54,804 nucleotides of DNA from Nocardia alni (GCF_019038435.1 NZ_JAGPOX010000059.1:1-54804), one strand, 5' to 3'; positions 42,793 through 52,853 are shown, numbered from the stretch's first letter. Made by a program: numbers and translations. The notes: generated from the letters alone by a model not told the origin.

Positions 42793-45261
42793 ATGACCGA
42801 TCTAGCATCCGCCACTGGCGATACATCGGCCGACAACGTCGGCGGCCACGGTGGCGACACCATCGCACCGCAGCCCTATCGACTATCCGACGCCTCCGGC
42901 CCGCTCGGCCGCGAGGAACTGGCCGGCCTGGACGCCTGGTGGCGCGCGGCCAACTATCTGGCGGTCGGCCAGATCTATCTGATGAGCAATCCACTGCTGC
43001 GCGCACCGCTCGAACCCGAGCACATCAAACCGCGCCTGCTCGGGCATTTCGGCACCGTGCCCGGACTCAACCTGGTGTGGGCGCATGCCAACCGCGCGAT
43101 CCTGGCCCGGGATCTGAACGCGGTCTTCGTGGCGGGTCCCGGACACGGCGGACCCGGTCCGAACGCGTGCGGCTGGCTGGAGGGCACCTATTCGGAGCTC
43201 TACAGCCACATCCCGCGCGATGCCGAGGGGATGGGGCAGTTGTTCGCGCAGTTCTCCTTTCCCGGCGGAGTGCCCAGCCACTGCGCCCCCGATACGCCCG
43301 GATCGTTTCACGAGGGCGGTGAGCTGGGCTATTCGCTACTGCACGCATTCGGTGCCGCACTGGACAATCCGGATCTGACGGTGTTCTGCGTGATCGGCGA
43401 CGGCGAGGCGGAGACCGGCCCGCTGGCCGGCAGCTGGCATGCGAACAAGTTCCTCAACGCGGGCCGCGACGGCGCGGTACTGCCGATTCTGGCGCTGAAC
43501 GAGTACAAGATCGCCAATCCCACACTGCTGGCGCGCATTCCGGAGTCCGAGCTGATCTCGCTGCTGCGCGGCTACGGGTACGAGCCGATCATCGTCGCGG
43601 GCAGCGATCCGGCCGCGGTGCATCAGGCGATGGCCACGGCGCTGGACCAGTGCCTGGACCGTATCGCCGCGATCCAGCGTGACGCGCGCACGGGCGCCGA
43701 CACCGCCCGGCCGAGCTGGCCGATGATCGTGCTGCACACCCCCAAGGGCTGGACGTGTCCGCCGATCGTCGACGGCGACCAGGTCGAGGGCACATTCCGC
43801 GCCCATCAGGTGCCGCTGCCCGCCGCGCGGACCGACGCCGAGCATCGCACGGTGCTCGAGCAGTGGTTGCAGTCCTACCGCCCGCGCGAGCTGTTCGACG
43901 ACGACGGCGCACCGGTGGCCGGGCTGCTCGAGCTCGTCCCGCGGGGCGATCGGCGGATGAGCGCCAACCCGGTGAGCAACGGCGGCGCCCTCGTGCGCGA
44001 TCTGCGGCTGCCCGACTGGCGTGACTACGGCGTCGAGGTGGTCGCGCCCGGCGCGACCCGCCACGAGGCCACGCAGGTGCTGGGTGTGTGGCTGCGAGAT
44101 GTGACCTCGTCCAACCCGCGGAACTTCCTCACCTTCGCCCCGGATGAGCTGGCCAGCAACCGATTACAGGACATCCTGTCGGTCACCGGGCGCGACTGGC
44201 AGGCCGAGATCGGCGAGTACGACGTCAAATTGGATCGCACCGGCCGGGTCATCGAGGTGCTGTCCGAGCATATGTGCCAGGGCCTGCTCGAGGGCTATCT
44301 GCTCACCGGGCGGCACGGGGTGTTCACCTGCTACGAGGCGTTCATCCACATCGTGGACGCGATGTTCAACCAGCACGCGAAATGGCTCGACGCGAGTTCG
44401 GCGATTCCGTGGCGGCGGCCCATCGCGAGCCTGAACTATCTGCTGTCCTCGCACGTGTGGCGCCAGGACCACAACGGATTCACCCATCAGGATCCCGGCT
44501 TCCTGGACGTGGTGCTGAACAAGAGCCCGGAGATCGTGCGGGTGTACCTGCCGCCGGACGCCAATACCCTGCTGTCGACCTACGATCACTGTCTGCGGTC
44601 GCGGCATTACGTGAACGTCGTCGTCGCGGGCAAACAGCCACAGGAGGACTGGCTTTCGGTGCCGGAAGCGGTCGCGCACTGCACGCGCGGCATCGGCATC
44701 TGGGAGTGGGCCGGGTACAACGACGAGATCGGCGCCAGCCCCGATGTGGTGCTGGCCTGCGCGGGTGATGTGCCGACGCTGGAGACCCTCGCCGCGGCCG
44801 CGATACTGCGGGATCGACTGCCGCGGTTGCGGGTTCGCGTGGTCAATGTGGTCGACCTGATGCGTCTGCTCCCGCAGCGGGAGCACCCGCACGGCATGCC
44901 GGAGCACGAATTCGACACGTTGTTCACCACCGACCGGCCGGTCATCTTCGCCTTCCACGGCTATCCATGGTTGATTCACCGCCTCGCCTACCGGCGCACC
45001 AACCACGACAGCCTACATGTGCGCGGATACAAGGAGAAGGGCACCACCACAACGCCTTTCGATATGGTGATGCTCAACGATCTGGACCGCTACCACCTGG
45101 TGATGGATGTCGTGGACCGGGTGCCCGGCCTGCGGCAACAGGCCGCGGGCCTGCGGCAGGAGATGGTCGACGCCAGGATGGCCGCGCGCGCGTGGACCCG
45201 CGAACACGGGGAGGACATTCCGGAGGTAGCCGACTGGCGCTGGCCGTATCCCGGCGCCTGA
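42793..45261 (+). CDS. Phosphoketolase (XFP family)
   Basis: Thiamine-diphosphate enzyme cleaving xylulose-5-phosphate and/or fructose-6-phosphate with phosphate to acetyl phosphate. The 822 residues start at ATG 42793 with AGGGGAACG upstream; the longer frame is unrelated. Family blocks: WWRAANYLAVGQIYLMSNPL, RLLGHFGTVPGLNLVWAHAN, GPGHGGPGPNACGWLEGTYS, HEGGELGYSLLHAFGAALDNP, the ThDP motif VIGDGEAETGPLAGSWHANK, and SSHVWRQDHNGFTHQDPGFL. It could give a shortcut from pentose or hexose phosphate to acetyl-CoA. No acetate kinase or phosphotransacetylase gene is adjacent. Confidence 0.96.
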   Translation: MTDLASATGDTSADNVGGHGGDTIAPQPYRLSDASGPLGREELAGLDAWWRAANYLAVGQIYLMSNPLLRAPLEPEHIKPRLLGHFGTVPGLNLVWAHANRAILARDLNAVFVAGPGHGGPGPNACGWLEGTYSELYSHIPRDAEGMGQLFAQFSFPGGVPSHCAPDTPGSFHEGGELGYSLLHAFGAALDNPDLTVFCVIGDGEAETGPLAGSWHANKFLNAGRDGAVLPILALNEYKIANPTLLARIPESELISLLRGYGYEPIIVAGSDPAAVHQAMATALDQCLDRIAAIQRDARTGADTARPSWPMIVLHTPKGWTCPPIVDGDQVEGTFRAHQVPLPAARTDAEHRTVLEQWLQSYRPRELFDDDGAPVAGLLELVPRGDRRMSANPVSNGGALVRDLRLPDWRDYGVEVVAPGATRHEATQVLGVWLRDVTSSNPRNFLTFAPDELASNRLQDILSVTGRDWQAEIGEYDVKLDRTGRVIEVLSEHMCQGLLEGYLLTGRHGVFTCYEAFIHIVDAMFNQHAKWLDASSAIPWRRPIASLNYLLSSHVWRQDHNGFTHQDPGFLDVVLNKSPEIVRVYLPPDANTLLSTYDHCLRSRHYVNVVVAGKQPQEDWLSVPEAVAHCTRGIGIWEWAGYNDEIGASPDVVLACAGDVPTLETLAAAAILRDRLPRLRVRVVNVVDLMRLLPQREHPHGMPEHEFDTLFTTDRPVIFAFHGYPWLIHRLAYRRTNHDSLHVRGYKEKGTTTTPFDMVMLNDLDRYHLVMDVVDRVPGLRQQAAGLRQEMVDARMAARAWTREHGEDIPEVADWRWPYPGA

Positions 45262-45322
45262 ACCGGACACTATCCGGGGAATTCGGTTGCCCTCGTGACC
45301 TGGAGCGGGTGAAGATCGCACG

Positions 45323-46741
45323 GTGTTGCTGACGATCACGTGCACCAGGGCCGAGGGCGCCGACTGGGCCGCCACCGACCTGGGCTACCTGCTGCACAAG
45401 AACCCGGCGCGAGCGCAGGTGTTCGAGCAGTCGTACGGGTCGGCGCACGTGCTGTATCCCGAGGCCACCGAGCAGCGGTGCACCGCGGCGCTGCTGCTGG
45501 AGATCGATCCGGTGCGCCTGGTGCGCGGGCGCTCGCGCGGCACGCCGGAATTCAGCCTCGGGCAGTATGTCAACGATCGGCCGTACGCCGCCACCTCGCT
45601 GCTGTCGGTCGCGATCGCCGGGGTGTTCAAGAGCGCACTGCACGGACAGTGCGCACAGCGGCCCGAGCTGGCCGTGACCGCACTGCCGCTGCGGATCGAG
45701 CTGCCCGCGGTGCCGTGCAGGGGCGGAGCCGAGGTCGCCGGGCGAATGTTCGCACCACTGGGCTGGCAGGTGTCGGCGACCCCGATCCCGCTCGATCCGG
45801 CCTTCCCCGAGTGGGGCGAATCCTATTACGTACGACTGGAATTGACCGCCTGCATGCGGGTCGCCGACGCTCTGTCGCATCTGTACGTGCTGCTGCCGGT
45901 GCTGGACGGCAGCAAACACTACTGGCTCGGCGACGACGAGGTGGACAAGCTGCTGCGCGCGGGCGAGAGCTGGCTGGCCACGCATCCCGAACGCGCCTGG
46001 ATCACCCGCCGCTATCTGGCCCGCCGTCAGTCGCTGGTCCGCACGGCCCTGGCCCGGTTGGCCGATATCGACGACGCGACCCCGGAGAGCCTGGGTGCGA
46101 TCGACGAGGTCGACGACGAGTTGCGCAGCCCCTCACTGGCCGTGCTGCGGCGGGCAGCGGTGGTGCGCACGCTGCACGAGGTCGGTGCGCGGCGAGTCCT
46201 GGATCTGGGCTGCGGGGAGGGAACGCTGTTGCGAGAGCTGCTGCCGGACAAGGTGTTCACCGAGATCGTGGGCGTGGATGTGTCCATGCGCGCATTGCGG
46301 ATCGCGCAGCGGCGGCTGCACCTGGATCGCGCGCCGCGACAGGTGAGCGAGCGGATCACGCTGCGGCAGAGCGCGCTCACCTACGCCGACGCCGCGTTGC
46401 GCGGATATGACGCGGCGGTGCTCATGGAGGTGATCGAACATGTCGATCCACCACGGCTGGCGGCGCTGGAACACACGGTGTTCGGAGCCGCGGCGCCGGG
46501 CGCGGTGATCGTGACGACTCCGAACGGTGAATACAACACACTCTACGAGACGCTCTCGGCCGGGAAGTTTCGTCACTCGGACCATCGATTCGAGTGGAGT
46601 CGTGCGGAATTCGCCACGTGGGCGCAGCGAGTCGTCGAAACCTACGGATACAGCGTATGTTTCGAGCCGGTCGGCCCCGAGGATCCCGCGCACGGTTCCT
46701 CCACGCAGATGGCTGTTTTCCGTAAGGCGGGCGCCCGATGA
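45323..46741 (+). CDS. hen1: 3'-terminal RNA ribose 2'-O-methyltransferase Hen1
   Basis: Methylates the 2'-OH at a 3' RNA end in the Pnkp/Hen1 repair pathway, marking the break so it resists a second cut after sealing. The 472 residues start at GTG 45323. The N-terminal half (about 1-240) is the Hen1-specific ligase-activating domain. The SAM site is RRVLDLGCGEGTLLREL near residue 290. The Mn-binding set is E369, E372 and H373 (MEVIEHVDPPR) with H418 in KFRHSDHRFEW, after TTPNGEYNTLY. Its stop overlaps the pnkp start by 4 nt, so the two proteins are made together. Confidence 0.94.
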   Translation: MLLTITCTRAEGADWAATDLGYLLHKNPARAQVFEQSYGSAHVLYPEATEQRCTAALLLEIDPVRLVRGRSRGTPEFSLGQYVNDRPYAATSLLSVAIAGVFKSALHGQCAQRPELAVTALPLRIELPAVPCRGGAEVAGRMFAPLGWQVSATPIPLDPAFPEWGESYYVRLELTACMRVADALSHLYVLLPVLDGSKHYWLGDDEVDKLLRAGESWLATHPERAWITRRYLARRQSLVRTALARLADIDDATPESLGAIDEVDDELRSPSLAVLRRAAVVRTLHEVGARRVLDLGCGEGTLLRELLPDKVFTEIVGVDVSMRALRIAQRRLHLDRAPRQVSERITLRQSALTYADAALRGYDAAVLMEVIEHVDPPRLAALEHTVFGAAAPGAVIVTTPNGEYNTLYETLSAGKFRHSDHRFEWSRAEFATWAQRVVETYGYSVCFEPVGPEDPAHGSSTQMAVFRKAGAR

Positions 46742-49335
46742 CCGAACTCGCGATTCCCGATCTCTCCCTGGTCGCCCTGATCGGCTGCACGGGCTCGGGC
46801 AAATCCACGTTCGCGCACAAGCACTTCCCCTCGACCTCGATCGTGTCGTCGGATGCCTGCCGGGGCATCGTCAGCGATGACGAGAACGATCAGTCGGCCA
46901 CCGACGAGGCCTTCGCGCTGCTGCATCACATCGCGGGGGTGCGGCTGCGGCGCGGGCTGCGCACCGTCGTGGACGCCACCAACGTGCAGCCGATGGCCCG
47001 CCAGGAATTGATCCGCCTGGCGCGCGAGCACGACGTGCTTCCGGTCGCGATCGTGCTGGATGTGCCGGACCGGATCTGCCTCGAGCGCAACGCCGGTCGC
47101 GCCGAACGGATCCACATCGGCGCGCATGTGGTGACCCGCCAGCAGCGCGATCTGCGGCGCAGCCTGAAGATGCTGGAGCGCGAGGGATTCCGGCGGGTGT
47201 ACGTGCTGCGCGGAGTCGAGGAGATCATGGCCGCGACAGTCGCCGACGAGCGGCTGTGGAACGACCGGCGCGAGCTGACCGGGCCGTTCGACGTGATCGG
47301 CGATGTGCACGGCTGCCGCGCCGAATTGGAGTCGCTGCTGGACGAATTGGGCTATGTGCTGCGCCGCGACGAACGCGGCCGCCCGGTCGACGCGCACCAC
47401 CCCGAGGGCCGCACCGCGGTCTTCGTCGGCGACCTGGTCGATCGCGGGCCCGACACCCCGGGCGTGCTGCGGCTGGTCATGGGCATGGCGGGGGCTGGAA
47501 ACGCCCTGTGCGTGACCGGGAACCACGAGTTCAAGCTCGTGCGCGCGCTGGACGGAAAGAAGGTGCGCATCGCGCACGGGCTGGCCGAATCGCTTGCCCA
47601 GCTCGAGGCCGAGGATGCCGAATTCCGCCGCGCCGCACACGAATTCTGCCGCGGGCTGATCGGCCACTACGTGCTGGACGGCGGCAAGCTGGTCATCGCG
47701 CACGCCGGGCTCAAGCAGGAGTATCACGGCCGGGCATCCGGACGGGTGCGTTCGTTCGCGATGTACGGCGACACCACCGGGGAGACCGACGAATTCGGCC
47801 TGCCGGTGCGGTACCCCTGGGCGCAGGACTATCGGGGCCGCGCCACCGTGCTGTACGGGCACACCCCGACCACCGAGCTGCACTGGGTCAACAACACCCT
47901 GTGCCTGGACACCGGCGCGGTGTTCGGCGGGCGGCTCACGGCGCTGCGTTATCCGGAGCGCGAACCGGTATCGGTTCCCGCGCAGCAGGTGTGGTGCCAG
48001 CCGGCGCGACCGCTGCACGACATCGCGGCAGTGTCCACGACCGCTTCCAGGGGCAGCGGCGCCGCACTGCATCGCGATCCGGGCGTACTCGACCTGACGG
48101 ACGTGCTCGGCCGCCGCGTGGTCGAGACCCGCCACCACGGCCGGGTCACCGTCCAGGAGGAGAACGCCAGCGCCGCACTGGAGGTGATGAGCCGATTCGC
48201 CGTCGACCCGCGCTGGCTGATCTACCTGCCTCCGACGATGTCACCCTGCGCCACTTCGGATTCCGCGGATCTGCTGGAACATCCGGCACAGGCGTTCGCG
48301 TACTACCGGGCCGAGGCCGTCACCAACGTGGTATGCCAGGAGAAGCATATGGGTTCGCGCGCGGTCGTCGTGCTGACCCGATCAGCGTCCGTCGCCCGCG
48401 GCCACTTCGGTATCGACGACGGCAGCACCGGCGCGCTCTACACCCGCACCGGCCGCCCGTTCTTCGACGAGTCGGCGCGCACCGAGGCCGTCCTGGCCCG
48501 TATCCGTGCCGCGGCCGAATCCTGCGGCCTGTTCGAGGAATTGGGTTCGGACTGGCTGGCCCTGGACACCGAGCTGATGCCGTGGTCCGCCAAGGCGATC
48601 GGCCTGCTGCGCGACCAGTACGCCGCCGTCGGCGCGTCGGCGCGCGCGGCACTCGGCGCGGCCTCCGAACTCCTGGCCGCGACCGCCGCGCGCGGCGTGG
48701 ATGTCGGCGATCTCACCGCCCGCACCGACGCACGCCGTACCGACGCGGATGCCTTCACCGACGCCTACGGCCGCTACTGCTGGCCGGTGGACGGCCTGGC
48801 CGGTCTGCGCCTGGCACCGTTCCAGATCCTGGCGGCCGAGGGCGTGAATTGCGCGGTACGCGACCACGAATGGCATCTGGAGAAGATCGACGCACTGGTC
48901 GCGGCCGATTCCGACCTGTTCACCCCCACCCGCCGCATGATCGTGGACCTGTCGACCCCCGCATCCGAAGACGAGGCGACGGCGTGGTGGACCGAGCTCA
49001 CCGCCTCCGGCGGCGAGGGCATGGTGGTCAAGCCGCGCGAGTCCCTGGTACACGGAACCACCACGGCGAGCGGCCGACTCGTGCAGCCCGGCGTGAAATG
49101 CCGCGGCCCCGAATACCTCCGCATCATCTACGGCCCGGAATACCTGCGCCCCGACCAACTCCGCCGCCTGCGCACCCGCGGCCTGGGCCGCAAACGCTCC
49201 CTGGCGCTACGCGAATACGCCCTCGGCATCGAATCCCTGGATCGCTTCGTCGCGGGCGAACCCCTGTGGCGCGTCCACGAGTCGGTCTTCGCCGTCCTGG
49301 CCCTGGAATCCGAGCCGGTCGACCCCCGCCTGTGA
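46738..49335 (+). CDS. pnkp: Polynucleotide kinase-phosphatase-ligase Pnkp
   Basis: End-healing and sealing enzyme of bacterial RNA repair, 865 residues with three modules. Kinase (about 1-170): P-loop GCTGSGKST at 16-24 and DATN. Phosphatase (about 180-390), calcineurin-like: D189 and H191 (GDVHGC), D232 and D235 (GDLVDRG), N262 and H263 (GNHE), and a late GHTP. Adenylyltransferase (about 470-865): nucleotidyl lysine K536 in QEKHMGSRAV, with EGMVVKPRE and KCRGPEYLRIIYG further on. In the known system Pnkp needs Hen1 for ligation. The start overlaps hen1. The stop is 3 nt from the convergent glycosyltransferase stop. Confidence 0.95.
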   Translation: MTELAIPDLSLVALIGCTGSGKSTFAHKHFPSTSIVSSDACRGIVSDDENDQSATDEAFALLHHIAGVRLRRGLRTVVDATNVQPMARQELIRLAREHDVLPVAIVLDVPDRICLERNAGRAERIHIGAHVVTRQQRDLRRSLKMLEREGFRRVYVLRGVEEIMAATVADERLWNDRRELTGPFDVIGDVHGCRAELESLLDELGYVLRRDERGRPVDAHHPEGRTAVFVGDLVDRGPDTPGVLRLVMGMAGAGNALCVTGNHEFKLVRALDGKKVRIAHGLAESLAQLEAEDAEFRRAAHEFCRGLIGHYVLDGGKLVIAHAGLKQEYHGRASGRVRSFAMYGDTTGETDEFGLPVRYPWAQDYRGRATVLYGHTPTTELHWVNNTLCLDTGAVFGGRLTALRYPEREPVSVPAQQVWCQPARPLHDIAAVSTTASRGSGAALHRDPGVLDLTDVLGRRVVETRHHGRVTVQEENASAALEVMSRFAVDPRWLIYLPPTMSPCATSDSADLLEHPAQAFAYYRAEAVTNVVCQEKHMGSRAVVVLTRSASVARGHFGIDDGSTGALYTRTGRPFFDESARTEAVLARIRAAAESCGLFEELGSDWLALDTELMPWSAKAIGLLRDQYAAVGASARAALGAASELLAATAARGVDVGDLTARTDARRTDADAFTDAYGRYCWPVDGLAGLRLAPFQILAAEGVNCAVRDHEWHLEKIDALVAADSDLFTPTRRMIVDLSTPASEDEATAWWTELTASGGEGMVVKPRESLVHGTTTASGRLVQPGVKCRGPEYLRIIYGPEYLRPDQLRRLRTRGLGRKRSLALREYALGIESLDRFVAGEPLWRVHESVFAVLALESEPVDPRL

Positions 49336-49338
49336 AAC

Positions 49339-51264
49339 TTACCTCGCAGCGCCTTTGGGCGCGGTGAGGTCGTAGACCGGGAGGTCGCCGATGGTGACCG
49401 AGGTGTAGTGGTCCTGGACCCACTGTTTGATCTCGTTCGCGGCGGTGTCCCGGTCGCCCCATCCCGGTCCGTGCATCCCGCTGGGCTGGCCCAGGAAGTA
49501 GTGGATGCGGCCGTGGGCCACGTCGTCCTGGAACTGGCGCAGGGTCGGGGACGGGTCGCCCCCCGCGAAGCCGCCGACGGGCATCACCGGATAGCCGGAG
49601 TCGAGTTGCATGCTGGCGGACATGAACGAGCCGATCGAGGCCGCCGTCCACGTGTAGTTCGCGCCGCCGTCGCGCAGCTTCGCGAGCAGCGCCGGATCGG
49701 GCGGACTGTCGAAGGGATTCTTGCGTTTCTGATCCCCCTTCTCGTCCCCCTTCGCGGACGGCGGACCGAACGGGAAAGCGCCGAACTGACTCTTCGGGCC
49801 CGCCAGCACGATGCCCCCGGAATGCGAGGTCCCGATTGTCTGAATCGAGTACGCCAGCGGCCCGGCCAGCACGGCCAGCAGTGACACCACCGCGGCCACC
49901 GGGGCCAGACGGCCGGGTATCAGCAGGCCGATCACGGCCAGCACACCGAGCACCGGCACGACCGCCCAGCGCAACCACGGCAGGAAATCCGGTGTGCGCG
50001 AGAGCAACAGCACCCCCGTCGCTGTCGTGAGCGCCACCGCCACCGCGAGGGCCACGCGCACCCACGCCCGATCACGCGCGCGCCATGCCATCACCGCGCC
50101 CAAGCCAGCGGTCCCGGCGACCGCCGGTGCCAGGGCCACGGTGTAGTACTGATGGAAGATGCCCTGCATGTAGCTGAACACTCCGGCGGTGACCAGCATC
50201 CACCCGCCCCACAGCAGCAGCGCGGCACGCTGCGGATCGGTGCGTGATGTCCTGCCGCGCAGGATGATTCCGACAATCAGCAGCACCAGAGCCGCCGGGA
50301 TGAGCCAGGCGATCTGACCGCCGACGGTCTCCTGGAACATCCGGTTGATCCCGGGCGAGGATCCGAAGAAGAAGCCGCCCTTGGGCGGATGCGCACCGGG
50401 CGGCCCGGGGAACTGGTTCGCCGATCCGACACCCAGCCGTCCGAGCCCGTTGTAGCCGAGGGTCAGCTCGATGATCGAATTATGTTCGGAGCCACCGAAG
50501 TACGGCCGCGAATCGGTCGGCCACAGCTGTGCGGTCAGCACCCACCAGCCGGCGCCCACGATCATCGCCGCCCCGGCCGCGACCAATTGCAGCAGGCGCT
50601 TGCCCAGTCGCGGCGGCCCAGCGAAGAGATAGACCAGCGCGAGCGGGGGCAACACCAGCAATACCTGTAATTGCTTGGCCAGGAAACCGAATCCGACCAG
50701 CGCTCCGCACAGCACCAGCCATTGCCAGCGCCCGTCGGCCAGCGCCCGGGTCATCGCCCAGACCGCGGCGATCATCAGGAACACCAGCAGCGCGTCCGGA
50801 TTGTTGAACCGGAACATCAGCGCCGCAATGGGAGTCACCGCCAGCGCCAGGCCGCCGAGTAGTCCGGCCGCGGTGCCGTGGGTGCGCCGTAACGTCACGA
50901 AGACCAGTGCCACCGAGGCGATTCCGAGCAGCACCTGCGGCAGCATCATGCTCCAGGCGTGCATACCGAATATCCGCGCCGACAGCTCCATCGGCCACAT
51001 CGATGCCGGGGTCTTGTCGATGGTGATCGAGTTGCCCCAGTCGGAGGAGCCGAAGAAGAACGCCTTCCATGAATGCGCCCCCGACTGGACCGCCGCCGCA
51101 TAGAAGTCGTTGGCCCAGCCGTTGGCACCCGGATTCCACAGGTAGGCGACCGCCGTCCCGACCAGCAGCGCCGCCACGCCCAGGATTTCCCACCGGCGCC
51201 AACGCCGATCCGATGCTTCGGGCAGTGTGATCGGCTGGTCCGGCGCGATCGCAGTGTCGGTCAT
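49339..51264 (-). CDS. GT-C membrane glycosyltransferase (ArnT/PMT-like, GT39/83 group)
   Basis: 641 residues with about eleven hydrophobic helices. It transfers a sugar from a polyprenyl-phosphate donor on the outer face of the membrane. After the first helix the exoplasmic loop has NDFYAAAVQSGAHSWKAFFF and DKTPASMWPMELSARIFG; the acidic residues match the catalytic position of GT-C enzymes. FRFNNPDALLVFLM and FLAKQLQVLLVLPPLAL follow. The C-terminal exoplasmic domain (about 490-641) contains a charged insert KGDEKGDQKRK and ends DLPVYDLTAPKGAAR. It lies downstream of the GT2-GtrA gene on the same strand, which can provide its donor. Confidence 0.88.
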   Translation of the reverse strand: MTDTAIAPDQPITLPEASDRRWRRWEILGVAALLVGTAVAYLWNPGANGWANDFYAAAVQSGAHSWKAFFFGSSDWGNSITIDKTPASMWPMELSARIFGMHAWSMMLPQVLLGIASVALVFVTLRRTHGTAAGLLGGLALAVTPIAALMFRFNNPDALLVFLMIAAVWAMTRALADGRWQWLVLCGALVGFGFLAKQLQVLLVLPPLALVYLFAGPPRLGKRLLQLVAAGAAMIVGAGWWVLTAQLWPTDSRPYFGGSEHNSIIELTLGYNGLGRLGVGSANQFPGPPGAHPPKGGFFFGSSPGINRMFQETVGGQIAWLIPAALVLLIVGIILRGRTSRTDPQRAALLLWGGWMLVTAGVFSYMQGIFHQYYTVALAPAVAGTAGLGAVMAWRARDRAWVRVALAVAVALTTATGVLLLSRTPDFLPWLRWAVVPVLGVLAVIGLLIPGRLAPVAAVVSLLAVLAGPLAYSIQTIGTSHSGGIVLAGPKSQFGAFPFGPPSAKGDEKGDQKRKNPFDSPPDPALLAKLRDGGANYTWTAASIGSFMSASMQLDSGYPVMPVGGFAGGDPSPTLRQFQDDVAHGRIHYFLGQPSGMHGPGWGDRDTAANEIKQWVQDHYTSVTIGDLPVYDLTAPKGAAR

Positions 51265-51554
51265 GGCGACATCATCGCCGACATGCCCACGCTCGCCCTG
51301 GGATACCCCTGAGAAAAACCTGGGAACACGCTCTGCCTGCCACAGTGCCCTGCCGTCATCTCCGGACCGCGCCCGACCGCATCCGGCACTGCCCTACCGG
51401 CACTGCCCCTCGCGTCAACCCGGCATGTTTTCGGCCCGGATCCACCGCCCGTAAATTCCCGCCGGACACACGAGGCTCCAGCCCGCACAGGACTGTGGCC
51501 GGAACCCCGTCATCGGGATCCCGGCCACAGAGATGACCGACGGCTTCGAACCGC
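51265..51554. other. Intergenic region GT2-GtrA / GT-C gene
   Basis: 290 nt with no gene that I can support. It contains the terminator at 51493-51530. Confidence 0.5.
51493..51530 (-). terminator. Terminator downstream of the GT2-GtrA gene
   Basis: Perfect 10-bp arms CTGTGGCCGG (51493-51502) and CCGGCCACAG (51521-51530); the inner bases CCCCG and CGGG can extend the stem. It lies 25 nt after the stop at 51555. Confidence 0.7.
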
Positions 51555-52853
51555 CTACTGAGCTTCGGCGTACAGCCGCTCGTCCTGCGCGGCCAGCAGC
51601 TCGGTAGCGGCCTCCTCGCTGCGCACCGCGGCGGCGGGAACCGCGTCGCGGAACACCCAGCGCAGCGCCACGAAGCGCAGCAACGTCGCGACAAGGTTCG
51701 CGACCACGAGCACGACCAGCTCCAGATGGACCGCCGCACCGGGCGCCCAGTGGTGCAGCGCGAACAGCGATCCGCTGGTCAGGAACCAGGTGAAGGCGAA
51801 GATCAGCAGACCCTGCACCTGATGCCAGACCGCCTTGGTGGACCCGCGCACGCCGAACGTGAACGCCCGGTTGGCCGCGGTGTTGCCGACGGCGGTGATC
51901 AGCAGCGCCAGGAAGTTCGCCGCCTGCGCGCCGACCATGGCCTGCAGCAGCACGTACAGCACCATGTAGGCGAGCGTGGAGATCACGCCGATGATGCCGA
52001 AGCGCACCAGCTGTCCGACCATGCCCAGCGGCACGCCGTCGACCAGCGGTTCACGCCCGATCGCCTCGCGCAGCTCGTTCACCGGCAGCGCGCCGGACGT
52101 CAGGCTCTTGCTGACCCGCCACACGCCCCGCAGATCCTTGCGCGCGGTGTCCACGATGTTCACACTCGAGTTCGGATCGTCGATCCAGTCCACCGGCACC
52201 TCGTGGATCCGCAGCCCGGCACGCTCGGCGATCACCAGCAGCTCGGTATCGAAGAACCACTCACCGTCCTGCACCAACGGCAGCAACTTACGGGCGACAT
52301 CGGTGCGCATCGCCTTGAATCCGCACTGCGCGTCGGAGAAACGCGCCTGTAGCGAGGCCTTCAGAATGAGATTGTAACTGCGAGAGATGAACTCGCGCTT
52401 GGGCCCGCGCACGACGCGGGAGGACTTCGCCAGCCGGGTGCCGATCGCCAGATCGGAGTGTCCCGACACCAGTGGCGCGACCAGCGGCAGCAGCCCGTTC
52501 AGATCGGTCGACAGGTCCACGTCCATGTAGGCGACGACCTGTGCGTCCGAGGCTTCCCAGACTGTGCGCAGCGCGCGGCCGCGGCCCTTGCGGTCCAGGT
52601 GCACCACCCGCACGCCGTCCAGCTCCGCCGCCAGATACTCGGCGACGTCCAGCGTGGCATCGGTAGAAGCGTTGTCCGCGATGGTGATTCGGGCGGAGAA
52701 GGGGAATCCCTCGGCCAGGAACGCGTGCAGCCGGCGCACGCACACGCCGAGATCGCGCTCCTCGTTGTAGACGGGGATAACCACATCCACCACGGGTGCG
52801 GTCCCCGCCGCGCCGGGGCGGTTCGTAGCGGAAACAATCGAAGTCTCGGTCAT
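51555..52853 (-). CDS. Polyprenyl-phosphate glycosyltransferase (GT2) fused to GtrA-like domain
   Basis: 432 residues joining two functions. GT2 domain (about 20-260): VVDVVIPVYNEERDLGVC at 21-38, ADNASTDATLDVAE, the metal-binding DVD at 111-113 (YMDVDLSTDLNG), and CGFKAMRTDV; it is closest in style to dolichol-phosphate mannose or glucose synthases. GtrA domain (about 275-405): four helices starting LGMVGQLVRFGIIGVISTLA, thought to flip the lipid-linked sugar. The C-terminal tail is an amphipathic Ala/Glu helix. I chose the ATG at 52853 (MTETSIVSATNRPG), since the 25 residues upstream are not GT2-like. It lies between the sensor kinase (102 nt upstream) and the GT-C gene on the same strand. 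Confidence 0.9.
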   Translation of the reverse strand: MTETSIVSATNRPGAAGTAPVVDVVIPVYNEERDLGVCVRRLHAFLAEGFPFSARITIADNASTDATLDVAEYLAAELDGVRVVHLDRKGRGRALRTVWEASDAQVVAYMDVDLSTDLNGLLPLVAPLVSGHSDLAIGTRLAKSSRVVRGPKREFISRSYNLILKASLQARFSDAQCGFKAMRTDVARKLLPLVQDGEWFFDTELLVIAERAGLRIHEVPVDWIDDPNSSVNIVDTARKDLRGVWRVSKSLTSGALPVNELREAIGREPLVDGVPLGMVGQLVRFGIIGVISTLAYMVLYVLLQAMVGAQAANFLALLITAVGNTAANRAFTFGVRGSTKAVWHQVQGLLIFAFTWFLTSGSLFALHHWAPGAAVHLELVVLVVANLVATLLRFVALRWVFRDAVPAAAVRSEEAATELLAAQDERLYAEAQ

